64,000 nt of DNA from Rhizobium deserti (GTDB lineage Bacteria; Pseudomonadota; Alphaproteobacteria; Rhizobiales; Rhizobiaceae), in assembly GCF_004358025.1 (NCBI RefSeq), contig NZ_SMTL01000004.1, positions 1 through 64,000 of the forward strand, read 5' to 3'. The notes under the pieces were generated by a model. That model searched no databases. It was not told the origin of the DNA and saw nothing but the letters and a program-made list of their open reading frames with translations. The translations under genes were made by a program, and so were the position numbers. Of this stretch, positions 45,469-54,447 are shown in pieces (position 1 is the stretch's first letter; each line of letters opens with the position of its first letter).

Positions 45469-46215
45469 ATGCGCATTCTTGTCGTCAATCCAAACACCAC
45501 CGCCAGCATGACTGCGACGATTGCCGAGTCGGCGTCGCGTGCGGCCCATTCCAGCACGGAGATCATCCCAGTAACGTCGGCGATGGGACCGGTTTCCATC
45601 GAAGGATATTATGACGAGGCATTTGCCGTACCCGGCCTGCTTGCGGAAATCGCAAAGGGTGAGAAAGCCGGCGTAGACGCTGCAATCATTGCCTGCTTCG
45701 ACGATACCGGACTGGATGCGGCCCGCGTGCTTGCGGATATACCGGTGATCGGCATCTGCGAGGCGGCGCTCGCGACGACAGCCTTCATTGCCCAGCGCTT
45801 CACCGTCGTCACGACTATGGAGCGTTCACGCCTGCCGCTCGAACATCTGGTTTACCGCTATGGCATGGCGGGCCGCTGCAAGGTGCGAGCTGCCGATATT
45901 CCCGTTCTGTCGCTGGAGGATCCTGCTTCCAACGCGGGCGAGCGTCTGCGGGCGGAAATATCCATCGCTCTCCAGGAGGATCGAGCCGAAGCCATCATTT
46001 TGGGCTGTGCCGGCATGGCAGATCTGACCGCCGAGCTTCGGGCCGAATTCGGCGTGCCCGTCGTCGACGGCGTCGCCGCGGCAGTTAAACAGGCCGAGGC
46101 GCTGGTGGCGCTGGGCCTCTCCACGGCCAAGCGGGGCGCCTATGCGTCTCCGGTGTCGAAGCCGTATAGCGGTCTGCTCGAAGCGTTTGCACCTGACACC
46201 TTGCGGGCTTCATGA
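45469..46215 (+). CDS. Asp/Glu/hydantoin racemase family protein
   Basis: A 248-residue protein of the cofactor-independent racemase fold. MRILVVNPNTTASMT is the family start. IIACFDDTG holds the first catalytic Cys and IILGCAGMADL the second, the two-cysteine pair used for proton transfer. A GTG at 45457 overlapping the previous stop would add four residues; the ATG at 45469 gives the usual N-terminus. Family members include hydantoin, allantoin and aspartate/glutamate racemases. In a transporter operon it may act on an imported chiral amino acid or hydantoin. Confidence 0.82.
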   Translation: MRILVVNPNTTASMTATIAESASRAAHSSTEIIPVTSAMGPVSIEGYYDEAFAVPGLLAEIAKGEKAGVDAAIIACFDDTGLDAARVLADIPVIGICEAALATTAFIAQRFTVVTTMERSRLPLEHLVYRYGMAGRCKVRAADIPVLSLEDPASNAGERLRAEISIALQEDRAEAIILGCAGMADLTAELRAEFGVPVVDGVAAAVKQAEALVALGLSTAKRGAYASPVSKPYSGLLEAFAPDTLRAS

Positions 46216-47048
46216 CCGTGCTCCCAAGAATCCGGTCACTGACGCTTGACGAGGTTCAGGTCCTGCTCGATTGGGCCGAAGCTGAGGGGTGGAATCCGGG
46301 CCTGACCGATGCCGCCGCCTTTCGTGCCGCCGATCCGGCAGGGTTTATCGGCTGCTTCGTCGGCGACCGGATGACGGCCGGGATTTCGGCGGTGCGCTAC
46401 GGAAGCGCGTTCGGCTTTATCGGCCTTTACATTGCTCATCCTGATTTCCGCGGCAAAGGCTATGGCCGCATGGTCTGGGATGCTGCGACGGCTCATCTCG
46501 AGGGCCGAACCATTGGGTTGGATGGCGTGCCGGAACAGCAAGCTAACTACAGCAAGATAGGGTTTGAGGCGGCCTATGAGACGGGCAGATGGAGCGGAAC
46601 ACTGGCTGTCCCCGCGCCTGCCGAGGTTCAGACCGCGAATGTCGACATGCTTGCCGCTCTTCTCGCCTATGAGCGGGAGGCGTTTCCCGCGGAGCGTATC
46701 GCCTTCCTCACCGAGTGGCTGCAGCCGCCGCGCGTCGCCAAGGTGCTCATTCGAAACGGGCGGGCCGAAGGGTATGCCGTTTGCCGGCAGTGCCATTACG
46801 GCTGGAAGATAGGCCCGCTCTTTGCCGCGACGGCAGCCGATGCGGAACTGCTTTTACGAGCCTGTGCGGCGGAAGCGAAACAAGCGCCTCTGCAGATCGA
46901 CGTGCCCGACATGCAGCGGGATTTTGTCGAGCGGCTACAGGGGCTCGGTTTTACCAAGGGCTTCATGACCGCACGCATGTATCGCGGGCGCCGTCCAGAG
47001 GCGCCCATGAACCGGGTCTTCGGGATCACGACATTGGAACTGGGCTGA
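46212..47048 (+). CDS. GNAT family N-acetyltransferase (two-domain)
   Basis: A 278-residue protein. The N-terminal GNAT domain has the acetyl-CoA pyrophosphate loop in FRGKGYGRMVWD (about residues 83-94), with GLYIAHPDFRG as the preceding strand. A C-terminal domain of about 120 residues (RNGRAEGYAVCRQC, KIGPLFAATAADAE) resembles the YitH/Acetyltransf_18 domain. Its ATG overlaps the racemase stop by 4 bases. It probably acetylates the transported compound or a product. The 3' end overlaps the convergent rhaK by 23 bases. Confidence 0.82.
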   Translation: MTVLPRIRSLTLDEVQVLLDWAEAEGWNPGLTDAAAFRAADPAGFIGCFVGDRMTAGISAVRYGSAFGFIGLYIAHPDFRGKGYGRMVWDAATAHLEGRTIGLDGVPEQQANYSKIGFEAAYETGRWSGTLAVPAPAEVQTANVDMLAALLAYEREAFPAERIAFLTEWLQPPRVAKVLIRNGRAEGYAVCRQCHYGWKIGPLFAATAADAELLLRACAAEAKQAPLQIDVPDMQRDFVERLQGLGFTKGFMTARMYRGRRPEAPMNRVFGITTLELG

Positions 47049-48444
47049 GCGTCGGCTCACCCGTCTTGCCATTCGCTCGGATCGCATCATGCCAGGCGCG
47101 CCTATAGGCCGAAACATCCTGCGCCAGGCCGTCAATCTGCGTGCCCGCCTGCGGGAGAGCATGCGGCGCCGCAAGCAGAGCCGCGCCTTGCGCCGTTCCC
47201 GTGGAACCGGGCAGAGCCAGAACCGGGCGCCCCAGCAGGGAGCGGAGCGCCTTCAGGTAAACGGTATTGCTGGAAAATGGCCCTTCCACCAGGGTTGGTC
47301 CCTTAGCGCCGACAAGGTCGAGGCAGGTCTCCGTCATCAGCGCGAGATAAAGGCATGCGGTGGCCCACCGTTGCTGGGCATCTGCGCCCGCAGCATTGAG
47401 CCAGGTGCAATGTTGACCCTGAAACGGCCCGGACCCTTCGGCGATATTCGGAAGCAGCATCATATGCCTTTCGACAACTGCGGGAACTGACCCAAGCGCC
47501 TCTTCGATAGACAGCGGGCCGAGTTCCGCCGCGAGCAATTCGAATTCCCGGCCGCCCATGAATCGAGCCGAAGGGACGGGCCGGCTGTAGGCATCGACAT
47601 TGGCGAGCGTGTCGCGGGCTGGATCCAGGTGATCGAGATTGCCGCCGACCGCGAAATTGACGACCCATGTGCCGGTCGAGACAACAGAAAAGGGCGGCTG
47701 TCTGCCCATGACATGGGCAAGCAGCGAAGCGTTGGAGTCATGAATTCCGCAATGCACCGGCACGGGCTTCGTCAAGCCGATGCGGCTTGCGATCTCCGGC
47801 AGGACCGGACCTAGCGCATCGAAGGCGGAGCGGACCGGGGCCATCATGCCGCGAATGCCGAGCGTGTCGATAAGCGAAGAATAGCGGTTCTCGCGCGGGT
47901 TCCACAGGTCGGTATGGCATCCAAGCGAGGTGACCTCATTGGCTGCAACGCCAGTCAGGCGATAAGCCCAGTATTGCGGATAGGTGAGGATGATTCGAAC
48001 GCGGGCGAATTCCTCGGGAAAGACCGTCTTCTGGTAGAAGATCTGTGCCCCGATATTCAGGCCGCCGGACAGGCTTGGCGAAAAGGTTTCGGAAAACGGC
48101 GGACGAAGCACCTGATATGCCTCTTCCACGTCCTGCGAATAATGATGCTCGTAGTCCAGGACCGGCAGCGCGAGCTCGCCCTCGCCATCCAGCAAGACGG
48201 CAGATGCGCCATGCGTGGTGATGGAAATGGCATCGTAGCCCGGCTCTTGCAGCAGATCAGCCAGCGCACTGAGCGTAAACGACCACAGGGCTTCGATATC
48301 GTAGTGGGGATAGGGAGGCCCGGCCGAGACACGGTTCCCGATGCGCTTTCCGCCGATCTCCTCGCCGGTCGTGCAATCCAGCACCACGACCTTGGCATTG
48401 GTTTTGCCAATGTCGAGCACGGCAACCCTCCGGCACTCGGTCAT
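47026..48444 (-). CDS. rhaK: rhamnose catabolism sugar kinase RhaK
   Basis: A 472-residue FGGY-family kinase. [17 protein letters not shown] is the N-terminal phosphate/ATPase fold, [13 protein letters not shown] and [13 protein letters not shown] hold the central ATP-binding segments, and [20 protein letters not shown] is the C-terminal FGGY region. The frame is open upstream, but the ATG at 48444 overlaps the rhaU stop and gives the family start. In R. leguminosarum, RhaK is the kinase of the rha operon and is also needed for ABC-dependent uptake. It is the last gene of rhaRSTPQUK. Confidence 0.92.
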   Translation of the reverse strand: MTECRRVAVLDIGKTNAKVVVLDCTTGEEIGGKRIGNRVSAGPPYPHYDIEALWSFTLSALADLLQEPGYDAISITTHGASAVLLDGEGELALPVLDYEHHYSQDVEEAYQVLRPPFSETFSPSLSGGLNIGAQIFYQKTVFPEEFARVRIILTYPQYWAYRLTGVAANEVTSLGCHTDLWNPRENRYSSLIDTLGIRGMMAPVRSAFDALGPVLPEIASRIGLTKPVPVHCGIHDSNASLLAHVMGRQPPFSVVSTGTWVVNFAVGGNLDHLDPARDTLANVDAYSRPVPSARFMGGREFELLAAELGPLSIEEALGSVPAVVERHMMLLPNIAEGSGPFQGQHCTWLNAAGADAQQRWATACLYLALMTETCLDLVGAKGPTLVEGPFSSNTVYLKALRSLLGRPVLALPGSTGTAQGAALLAAPHALPQAGTQIDGLAQDVSAYRRAWHDAIRANGKTGEPTLSPVPMS

Positions 48445-48767
48445 GGCAGATGAAACACCGTGACGAGATCGCTCTGAATAGGCGAATTGTCCGGATTGCT
48501 TTCCATGATATCGGCCATATGCGCCCACCATTTCTTCATTACAGGATGATCCGGCAGGCTTGCCATCGTGTGATCCGTCGGCCGTTTCAGAACCCCGAAC
48601 AGGGTGTTGGTTTCGCGGTCGAGATGGATCGAATAGTCGCTGACGCCCGCCTCATGCAGCAGCTCGACGAGTTCGGGCCAGATCTCGTCATGGCGCCTGC
48701 GATATTCGGCTTCCATTCCGGGATGAAGCTTCATCTTGAAAGCGTGCTTTTCCATTGCCTTGTTCAT
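48441..48767 (-). CDS. rhaU: L-rhamnose mutarotase RhaU
   Basis: A 108-residue dimeric alpha/beta-barrel protein that interconverts alpha- and beta-L-rhamnose. [20 protein letters not shown] carries the catalytic His, [19 protein letters not shown] the central strands, and [12 protein letters not shown] the conserved Trp pair. An ATG four codons downstream (48755) is also possible. It lies between rhaQ and rhaK with 4-base overlaps on both sides, as in R. leguminosarum. Confidence 0.94.
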   Translation of the reverse strand: MNKAMEKHAFKMKLHPGMEAEYRRRHDEIWPELVELLHEAGVSDYSIHLDRETNTLFGVLKRPTDHTMASLPDHPVMKKWWAHMADIMESNPDNSPIQSDLVTVFHLP

Positions 48768-49771
48768 GCTCTCGGGCCCATCTCCTTGATGCGGCGGCCG
48801 ATGATGGGCACCGCAATCGTGATGATCAGCAAGAGCCCGACGAAGATCGACATGACAATGCCGGGAACATTGAGGAGGCCGAGCCCGAATGTCACGAGAC
48901 CCATGACGAAGGCGGCGATCACGACGCCGGCGATGGTTCCCGCACCGCCAAGGATGGAGATGCCGCCAAGCACAACCATGGTCACCACTTCCAGTTCCCA
49001 GCCTTGGGCGATCGAGGGTCGCGTGGAGCCGAGCCGCGAGGTAAGGCAGACGGCGGCGATGCCGGACATCAGCCCGGTTAAAAGGAAGAGGATGAATTTC
49101 ACCCGTTCGACCGGAATGCCGGAGAAGCGCGCGGCAAATTCATTGTTGCCGATGACATAGACCTGGCGGCCGAAATTCGTGGCGTGCAGGAGGATGCCGA
49201 AAAGCACGGCGAGCACGACAAACAGGGCGAATTCAAAAGAAAAGACCCAGGCGACATAGCCCTGCCCGAAATAGGCAAAGCTTTCGGGGTATTTTCCATA
49301 GGCCTTGTCGCCCAGCACGATATAGGAAATGCCGCGAAACAGGCTCATCGTGCCGATTGTCACGACGATCGATGGCAGTTTCAGGCCCGAAACGAGCAGT
49401 CCGTTGATGGCTCCGCAGAGGAGACCCACACCGAGACCTACTGCGACAAGACCTGGCGTTCCAATGCCCATTTGCGCCGCAGCGCCCATGGCCGTCGAGG
49501 CCAGCGCGATAATGGCTGCAACCGAGAGGTCAATCTCGCCGGCGATGACTAGCAAAGCCATGGCAAAGGCGATCATGGCCTTTTCGGTGAAGTTGAAGGT
49601 CGCGTCCGACAGGTTCCAGGCATTGAGGAAATAAGGCGAGGCAAGCGAATTGAAGATGAAGATCAGGATCGCGACGCCGAACAACAGCACTTCCCAACTC
49701 GCCAAGGTTCTGGAAGCCTTGGTCCCCAGCCGATCCGGTATGGGTCGTCTGGACGAAACCATGTCGCTCAT
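48764..49771 (-). CDS. rhaQ: rhamnose ABC transporter permease RhaQ
   Basis: A 335-residue permease of the ribose/xylose class with about nine membrane segments. [19 protein letters not shown] is the conserved sugar-permease segment, and [20 protein letters not shown] the C-terminal one. It overlaps rhaP and rhaU by 4 bases. The name follows the operon order rhaRSTPQUK; rhaP and rhaQ form the membrane pair. Confidence 0.92.
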   Translation of the reverse strand: MSDMVSSRRPIPDRLGTKASRTLASWEVLLFGVAILIFIFNSLASPYFLNAWNLSDATFNFTEKAMIAFAMALLVIAGEIDLSVAAIIALASTAMGAAAQMGIGTPGLVAVGLGVGLLCGAINGLLVSGLKLPSIVVTIGTMSLFRGISYIVLGDKAYGKYPESFAYFGQGYVAWVFSFEFALFVVLAVLFGILLHATNFGRQVYVIGNNEFAARFSGIPVERVKFILFLLTGLMSGIAAVCLTSRLGSTRPSIAQGWELEVVTMVVLGGISILGGAGTIAGVVIAAFVMGLVTFGLGLLNVPGIVMSIFVGLLLIITIAVPIIGRRIKEMGPRA

Positions 49772-50757
49772 GCGGAAACCTCCTTCGCGCCGCGGTCACG
49801 CAGGATGATGCGACCTGCCTTTTTCTCGGCCCGGGCGTTGAAAACGACAGCGAGCACGATGACGATCCCGGATATCGCCATTTGGGCGAAAGGCGAGATG
49901 CCGATGACCGGCAGGGCATTCTTGATGACGCCTAGAAACAGGGATCCGAGTACCGCGCCGGCCACCGTGCCGATGCCCCCGGCAATTGAAATGCCGCCGA
50001 TGACGCAGGCAGCCACAGTGTCCAGCTCGGAGCCGATGGCAATATCGACATAGGCGACTGCATAGCGCGACACCCAAAGGTAACCACAAAGGCCTGCCAG
50101 AGCACCCGACAGGACAAAGGCGACGAACCGCGTCCAGCCGATATTGATACCGGCATAGATCGCCGCGGTCGGATTGCCGCCCGAGGCATAGGTCGCCCGG
50201 CCGAACGGCAGGCGCGTCAGGACGAACCACGCGCCGATGACGATCAGGATGGCGATCCAGGCGAGGATCGGCAATCCGGCCACCGGCATGCGGGGAATGT
50301 TGAGGAAGGAGGGGGCCATCTGGTGGGCATTGACCCAGGCGCCGCCCGACAGCACGAAGGCCATGCCGCGATAGATGGTCAGCGTGCCGAGCGTGACGAC
50401 GATGGGCGGGATCTGCAGCGCCCAAACAAGGAAACCGTTGATGGCGCCGAGAAGAGCCCCGATACCCGGCGCCATGAGGATCAGCAGCGCCAGCGGCAGG
50501 TCCGGATAGGCCGCATTTGTCATGGCCACCGCCATGCCGGTGAAGGAAAGATTGGCCGCAACCGAGAGGTCGATCGATTTGGTCAGGATCACCGTCATCT
50601 GGCCGAGCGCCAGGATGATCAGGATGGATGTGTCGTTGAAGATGTTTGCAAGGTTTGCCGGAGAAGCAAAACCCGGCGCCCTTGTCGAGAAGCCTGATAC
50701 CATGATGACAATAATGACGAGCAGCAGGATCTCGCGGTTTTTCAGCAGTCGAGCCAT
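49768..50757 (-). CDS. rhaP: rhamnose ABC transporter permease RhaP
   Basis: A 329-residue permease of the same class. ILTKSIDLSVAANLSFTGMA and VIGGISIAGGIGTVAGAVLG are the conserved segments. It starts 9 bases after rhaT and overlaps rhaQ by 4 bases. With RhaQ and RhaT it imports L-rhamnose delivered by RhaS. Confidence 0.92.
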   Translation of the reverse strand: MARLLKNREILLLVIIVIMVSGFSTRAPGFASPANLANIFNDTSILIILALGQMTVILTKSIDLSVAANLSFTGMAVAMTNAAYPDLPLALLILMAPGIGALLGAINGFLVWALQIPPIVVTLGTLTIYRGMAFVLSGGAWVNAHQMAPSFLNIPRMPVAGLPILAWIAILIVIGAWFVLTRLPFGRATYASGGNPTAAIYAGINIGWTRFVAFVLSGALAGLCGYLWVSRYAVAYVDIAIGSELDTVAACVIGGISIAGGIGTVAGAVLGSLFLGVIKNALPVIGISPFAQMAISGIVIVLAVVFNARAEKKAGRIILRDRGAKEVSA

Positions 50758-50766
50758 GGCCAGTCC

Positions 50767-52302
50767 TCATATATTTCCGGTTGCGGCACGGACAAGCGCT
50801 TCGGCACTCAATTGCTCACGCTCGAACAGGCCTGCAGACAATCCCTCGCGCATCACCATCACCCGATCCGACATGCCGAGGATTTCAGGAAGCTCGGAAG
50901 AGACCATGATGATCGACAATCCTTCCGACGCCAGTTCGCTGATGAAGCCGTGCACGGCAGCCTTCGAGCCGATATCGATGCCCTTGGTCGGTTCATCCAG
51001 AATGATCACCTTTGGCCGGGTCGCCAGCCATTTGCCGATCACGACCTTTTGCTGATTGCCTCCCGACAGGGTGCCGACGGGCACGGAGAGTGCTGCGGCC
51101 CGCAGATCGAGCCGCTCGGCATAGGTTCGGGCCAGCGCCAGTTCGTTCGCGGCGCTGAGAAAACCGGAGCGCGAGGTGCGCGACAGAGAGGGGAGCGACA
51201 TGTTCTGGAAGATCGGCATGGGGAGCGCGAGCCCGTGACGCCCACGTTCTTCCGGCACATAAACGATGCCGGCGCGGATCGCGTCGCTGGAGGAGCGGAT
51301 AGCGAGCGTCTTCCCTTCCAGCGCAAGGCGGCCGGAAGAGGGACGGGTGACACCGAACAGAGATTGGCAGAGTTCGGAGCGCCCGGCACCGATCAAGCCG
51401 TAGAGGCCGAGGATCTCGCCCTGGCGAAGCTCGAAGGATATGTCGTGAAATTCTGTCGGGTGACTGTAGCCTTGCACAGATAGAACCGGCGCGCCTATAC
51501 GCGCTGCGACCTTGGGGAAGACATCCTTGACGTCGCGGCCGACCATCATCCGGACGATCAGATCCTGGGGCGTTTCCTTCAAACGTCCGTGGCCGACAGC
51601 GCGGCCGTCGCGGAAAACGACGAAGTTTTCGGCAATCTCATAAACCTCGTCGAACTTGTGGCTGATGAAGAGTATCGCCTTGCCCTGCCGCTTGAGGCCC
51701 TCGATGATGCGGAAAAGGTCGTCGATTTCCTTTCGTGACAGTGCGGCCGTCGGCTCGTCCATGATGACGATGCGCGCTTCGACCGACAGTGCCCTTGCGA
51801 TCGCGACAAGATGCCGTTGCGCGATCGACAGGTCGCGCAGCCGGATGGTGGGATCGATTTCGGTTTCCAGCGCCGCCAGCAAGGTCTTGGCGCGGCTGTT
51901 GATCTGCCGCCAGTCTATCATTCCGAAACGCGTGCGGGGCGCGTGGCCGAGGAAGATGTTTTCCGCTACCGTCAGCTCGTCAAAAAGCACCGTCTCCTGA
52001 TGGATCGCCGTGACGCCTGCATCGATCGCCGCCTGGGCGCTTGCAAAAGCGACAGGCTCGCCGTCGATCAGGATCTCGCCCTCATTGGGACGATAGATGC
52101 CGGTCAGAATCTTGACGAGCGTAGACTTGCCAGCGCCGTTTTCGCCAATCAGCGCCGTCACCTGGCCGGCGAACAGCTGGATGGACACCGAATCCAATGC
52201 CTTCACGCCTGGGAAAATCTGGCTGATGCCACGCATTTCCAGGACAGGCGTTTCCGCTTCAGGCAGCGGCAGGTCATTTGCCATCTCGACAGCACTCATC
52301 AT
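50767..52302 (-). CDS. rhaT: rhamnose ABC transporter ATP-binding protein RhaT
   Basis: A 511-residue ATPase with two ABC cassettes. The first has Walker A GENGAGKST and Walker B VIMDEPTAALS. The second has a degenerate Walker A (LIGAGRSE) and the signature LSGGNQQKVVIGKWL with IILDEPTKGID, the usual RbsA-like asymmetry. The frame extends into rhaS, but paired ATGs at 52302/52299 are the first plausible starts; MANDLPLPEAE at 52284 is an alternative. This RhaT is the ABC-type ATPase and is not related to the E. coli symporter of the same name. Confidence 0.9.
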   Translation of the reverse strand: MMSAVEMANDLPLPEAETPVLEMRGISQIFPGVKALDSVSIQLFAGQVTALIGENGAGKSTLVKILTGIYRPNEGEILIDGEPVAFASAQAAIDAGVTAIHQETVLFDELTVAENIFLGHAPRTRFGMIDWRQINSRAKTLLAALETEIDPTIRLRDLSIAQRHLVAIARALSVEARIVIMDEPTAALSRKEIDDLFRIIEGLKRQGKAILFISHKFDEVYEIAENFVVFRDGRAVGHGRLKETPQDLIVRMMVGRDVKDVFPKVAARIGAPVLSVQGYSHPTEFHDISFELRQGEILGLYGLIGAGRSELCQSLFGVTRPSSGRLALEGKTLAIRSSSDAIRAGIVYVPEERGRHGLALPMPIFQNMSLPSLSRTSRSGFLSAANELALARTYAERLDLRAAALSVPVGTLSGGNQQKVVIGKWLATRPKVIILDEPTKGIDIGSKAAVHGFISELASEGLSIIMVSSELPEILGMSDRVMVMREGLSAGLFEREQLSAEALVRAATGNI

Positions 52303-52328
52303 CGTCAGCCATTGCTTTGGATAAAGGC

Positions 52329-52352
52329 CCGGCGGCCATTCGCGACCGCCGG
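52329..52352 (-). terminator. intercistronic hairpin between rhaS and rhaT
   Basis: CCGGCGG (52329-52335) pairs perfectly with CCGCCGG (52346-52352) around a 10-base loop. There is no clear T-run, so partial termination or protection of the rhaS message from 3' decay is more likely than a complete stop. Confidence 0.5.
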
Positions 52353-52372
52353 CGGGAGGAACCCGTGAAAGA

Positions 52373-53368
52373 TCAGAAGATCTTCGAGAATTGGTCGATA
52401 TTCTTTGCGTCGTAGACGAAGGGATCTGCCATGGCCGCTTCGCCATTGTCGCCAATCTTGATGGAGCCCATACGGCCGGCCTTGACCTCGGAGCCGGGCT
52501 TGCCGTCCGCATCACCCTTGACGAGGTGATAGGCGATCTGGGTCGCAGAATATCCCAGATCGATCGGGTTCCAGATGGCGAATTCCTTCGTCGCACCCGA
52601 CTTGATGGCACCGGCCATTTCGGATGGCAGGCCGAGGCCCGTCACATAAACCTGGCCGATCTTGCCGGCATCCTTGACCGCCTGCGAGGCTGCGAGCACA
52701 CCGACCGTGGTCGGAGCGACGATGACCTTGACGTTCGGCTGCGAGGTCAGAAGGCCCTGGGCTTCGCGGTAGGATTTGTCGGCGAGGTCGTCGCCGTAAA
52801 CGGTCGTGGCGAGGTTGAGGCCCGGAAAATCCTTCAGCTGCTTCTTCATCTCGGCAATCCAGGTGTTCTGGTTGGTCGAGGTCGTGGTCGCTGACAGGAT
52901 GGCAAAGTCGCCCTTGCCGCCTTCCAGGTGGCCCTTGGCAAGCGTCAGGCACATCTTGCCGATTAGCTCGTTGGAAGACGGGTTGAGGTGCATGATACGC
53001 CCTTCAGGCGCGACGCCGGAATCCCAGGAAATCACCTTGATGCCGCGTTGTGCGGCCTTCTTCAAAGCCGGAATAACGGCATCGGGATCATTGGCGGAAA
53101 TGGCGATCGCATCGACGCCCTGGGCGATCAGTGAATTGATCACTTCGATCTGACCTTCCGCCGTGGTGGTCGTCGGGCCGGTATAGATAATCTCGACGCC
53201 GCCCAATTCCTTGGCCGCTTCCTGAGCGCCCTTGTTGGCGGCTTCGAAAAAGCCGTTGCCCAGCGATTTGACCACGAGGGCAATCTTCATATCGGCCGCG
53301 CTGGCAGCCGTCGTCATCGTGGCGAAGGCAAGCGCGACGCCGATCGCCAATTTCTTTGCAAGTTTCAT
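52373..53368 (-). CDS. rhaS: rhamnose ABC transporter binding protein RhaS
   Basis: A 331-residue periplasmic sugar-binding protein. MKLAKKLAIGVALAFATMTT and AASAA give the signal peptide. DMKIALVVKSLGNGFFEAAN, SANDPDAVIPALKKA and VISWDSGV are the family's ligand-binding strands. GGGAGG stands 6 bases before the ATG at 53368. It delivers L-rhamnose to RhaPQ. The E. coli protein called RhaS is an unrelated regulator. Confidence 0.93.
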   Translation of the reverse strand: MKLAKKLAIGVALAFATMTTAASAADMKIALVVKSLGNGFFEAANKGAQEAAKELGGVEIIYTGPTTTTAEGQIEVINSLIAQGVDAIAISANDPDAVIPALKKAAQRGIKVISWDSGVAPEGRIMHLNPSSNELIGKMCLTLAKGHLEGGKGDFAILSATTTSTNQNTWIAEMKKQLKDFPGLNLATTVYGDDLADKSYREAQGLLTSQPNVKVIVAPTTVGVLAASQAVKDAGKIGQVYVTGLGLPSEMAGAIKSGATKEFAIWNPIDLGYSATQIAYHLVKGDADGKPGSEVKAGRMGSIKIGDNGEAAMADPFVYDAKNIDQFSKIF

Positions 53369-53416
53369 GTTCCATCCTCCCAGTTGATAAGTTCGTCTTC
53401 CTCCCGCGGCCACTCC

Positions 53417-54247
53417 TCATGCGGCCGAGGTCGTATCCTCCGTGGCGTCTTCCGCGTCGGTCTCTTCTGCCTTGGCGCTGCCGGCAATCACCAGCTTCAC
53501 GCCGGCATTCTCGATCATCCGCGCAGCGACGTCTTCGATTTCCGAATCCGTAATGATTGTTGTGACCCGCTCCAGCGGACATAGGATCAGGCTGGACCTG
53601 CGGCGGAATTTCGAAGAATCGACCATGACGATCAATTCTTCCGCCTGTTGCATCAGTTTCTGCTCGCTCTGTATCACCAGCGCGTCGGCTTCCATGATGC
53701 CGAGCGGCGCTATTCCCTGCGCTCCGATGAACATGCGCCGTGCGTAGAAATTGCGGATGGCGTCGTTGTCGAAGGGAGACAGGATCAGGCTCTGTTCTCT
53801 GTAAATCGCCCCGCCCGGTACCGTCACATTGCTTTTGGAATGCTTCACGAGGTGTTCGGCGATGGCGAAGGAATTCGTCATGACTTGCAAGCGGCGGGCC
53901 GACATGAAATGTACCATCTGGAAGGTCGTGGTCCCGCCATTGATGATGACCGAATCGCCTTCTTCGCAGAGTTCGACCGCACGGCGGGCAATTGAGCGCT
54001 TCTTGTCGATATTGACTGATTCCGATACCCGAAATGGGCGCGCCGCAAGATTGCCGAGCTGCGGTGGGTGAACGGCTTCAGCGCCGCCACGCACCCGCCG
54101 GAGTTTGCCCTGAACGTGTAGCGAAGCGATGTCGCGGCGGATCGTCGCCTCCGAGGCATCCGTCAACTCGGCGATATCCTGGACCGTGATCACGGCCTTT
54201 TCCTGGATTGCACTCAAGATGATGCGATGGCGTTCACGTTCGTGCAT
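53417..54247 (-). CDS. rhaR: rhamnose regulator RhaR (DeoR family)
   Basis: A 276-residue DeoR-type repressor. The N-terminal helix-turn-helix is in VQDIAELTDASEATIRRDIA, and GKLRRVRGGAEAV completes the wing. The C-terminal sugar-phosphate sensor domain has VIINGGTTTFQMV and VPGGAIYREQ. GAGGAGG before the ATG at 54247 decides the start. It is first in rhaRSTPQUK and divergent from rhaDI. In R. leguminosarum, RhaR represses both units. The inverted repeat at 54289-54363 is the probable operator. Confidence 0.92.
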   Translation of the reverse strand: MHERERHRIILSAIQEKAVITVQDIAELTDASEATIRRDIASLHVQGKLRRVRGGAEAVHPPQLGNLAARPFRVSESVNIDKKRSIARRAVELCEEGDSVIINGGTTTFQMVHFMSARRLQVMTNSFAIAEHLVKHSKSNVTVPGGAIYREQSLILSPFDNDAIRNFYARRMFIGAQGIAPLGIMEADALVIQSEQKLMQQAEELIVMVDSSKFRRRSSLILCPLERVTTIITDSEIEDVAARMIENAGVKLVIAGSAKAEETDAEDATEDTTSAA

Positions 54248-54288
54248 GAGCTCCTCCTCGTTTCCGAATATCGCCAGAAAACCAGATG

Positions 54289-54363
54289 CTGTCAATCAAA
54301 AACAATCACATTCAGCCTTGTTGCGTTGCAACATGAATAATTATGATTGTTTGTGATTGACAG
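54289..54363. promoter_or_regulatory. 20-bp inverted repeat with inner palindrome, likely RhaR operator
   Basis: Arm 54289-54308 is the inverse of arm 54344-54363 with a single mismatch in 20 bases; each arm contains CTGTCAATCA and ACAATCA. The 35-base spacer holds a further palindrome, TGTTGC/GCAACA (54319-54333). The arrangement lies between the divergent rhaR and rhaD starts. DeoR-family repressors often bind widely spaced repeats and can loop the DNA, so this is a strong candidate for shared control. Confidence 0.7.
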
Positions 54364-54447
54364 TGGCAGGAACATTGCGTGATATCCTTGCATTGGGAGA
54401 TGGCGACCGCGTGTCGCCGTGTGTCGAAATAGCTTGGGAGGACAGCG

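Noticed and set aside
50767-53368. RhaT and RhaS as homologues of the E. coli proteins of the same names
   Set aside because: In rhizobia these names denote the ABC ATPase and binding protein; the E. coli proteins are a symporter and an AraC-type activator.
54369-54394. GGAAC-N19-TT upstream of rhaD
   Set aside because: No G before TT, and the known control of rha is by RhaR; a similar match at the rhaS start codon shows that such weak matches arise by chance.
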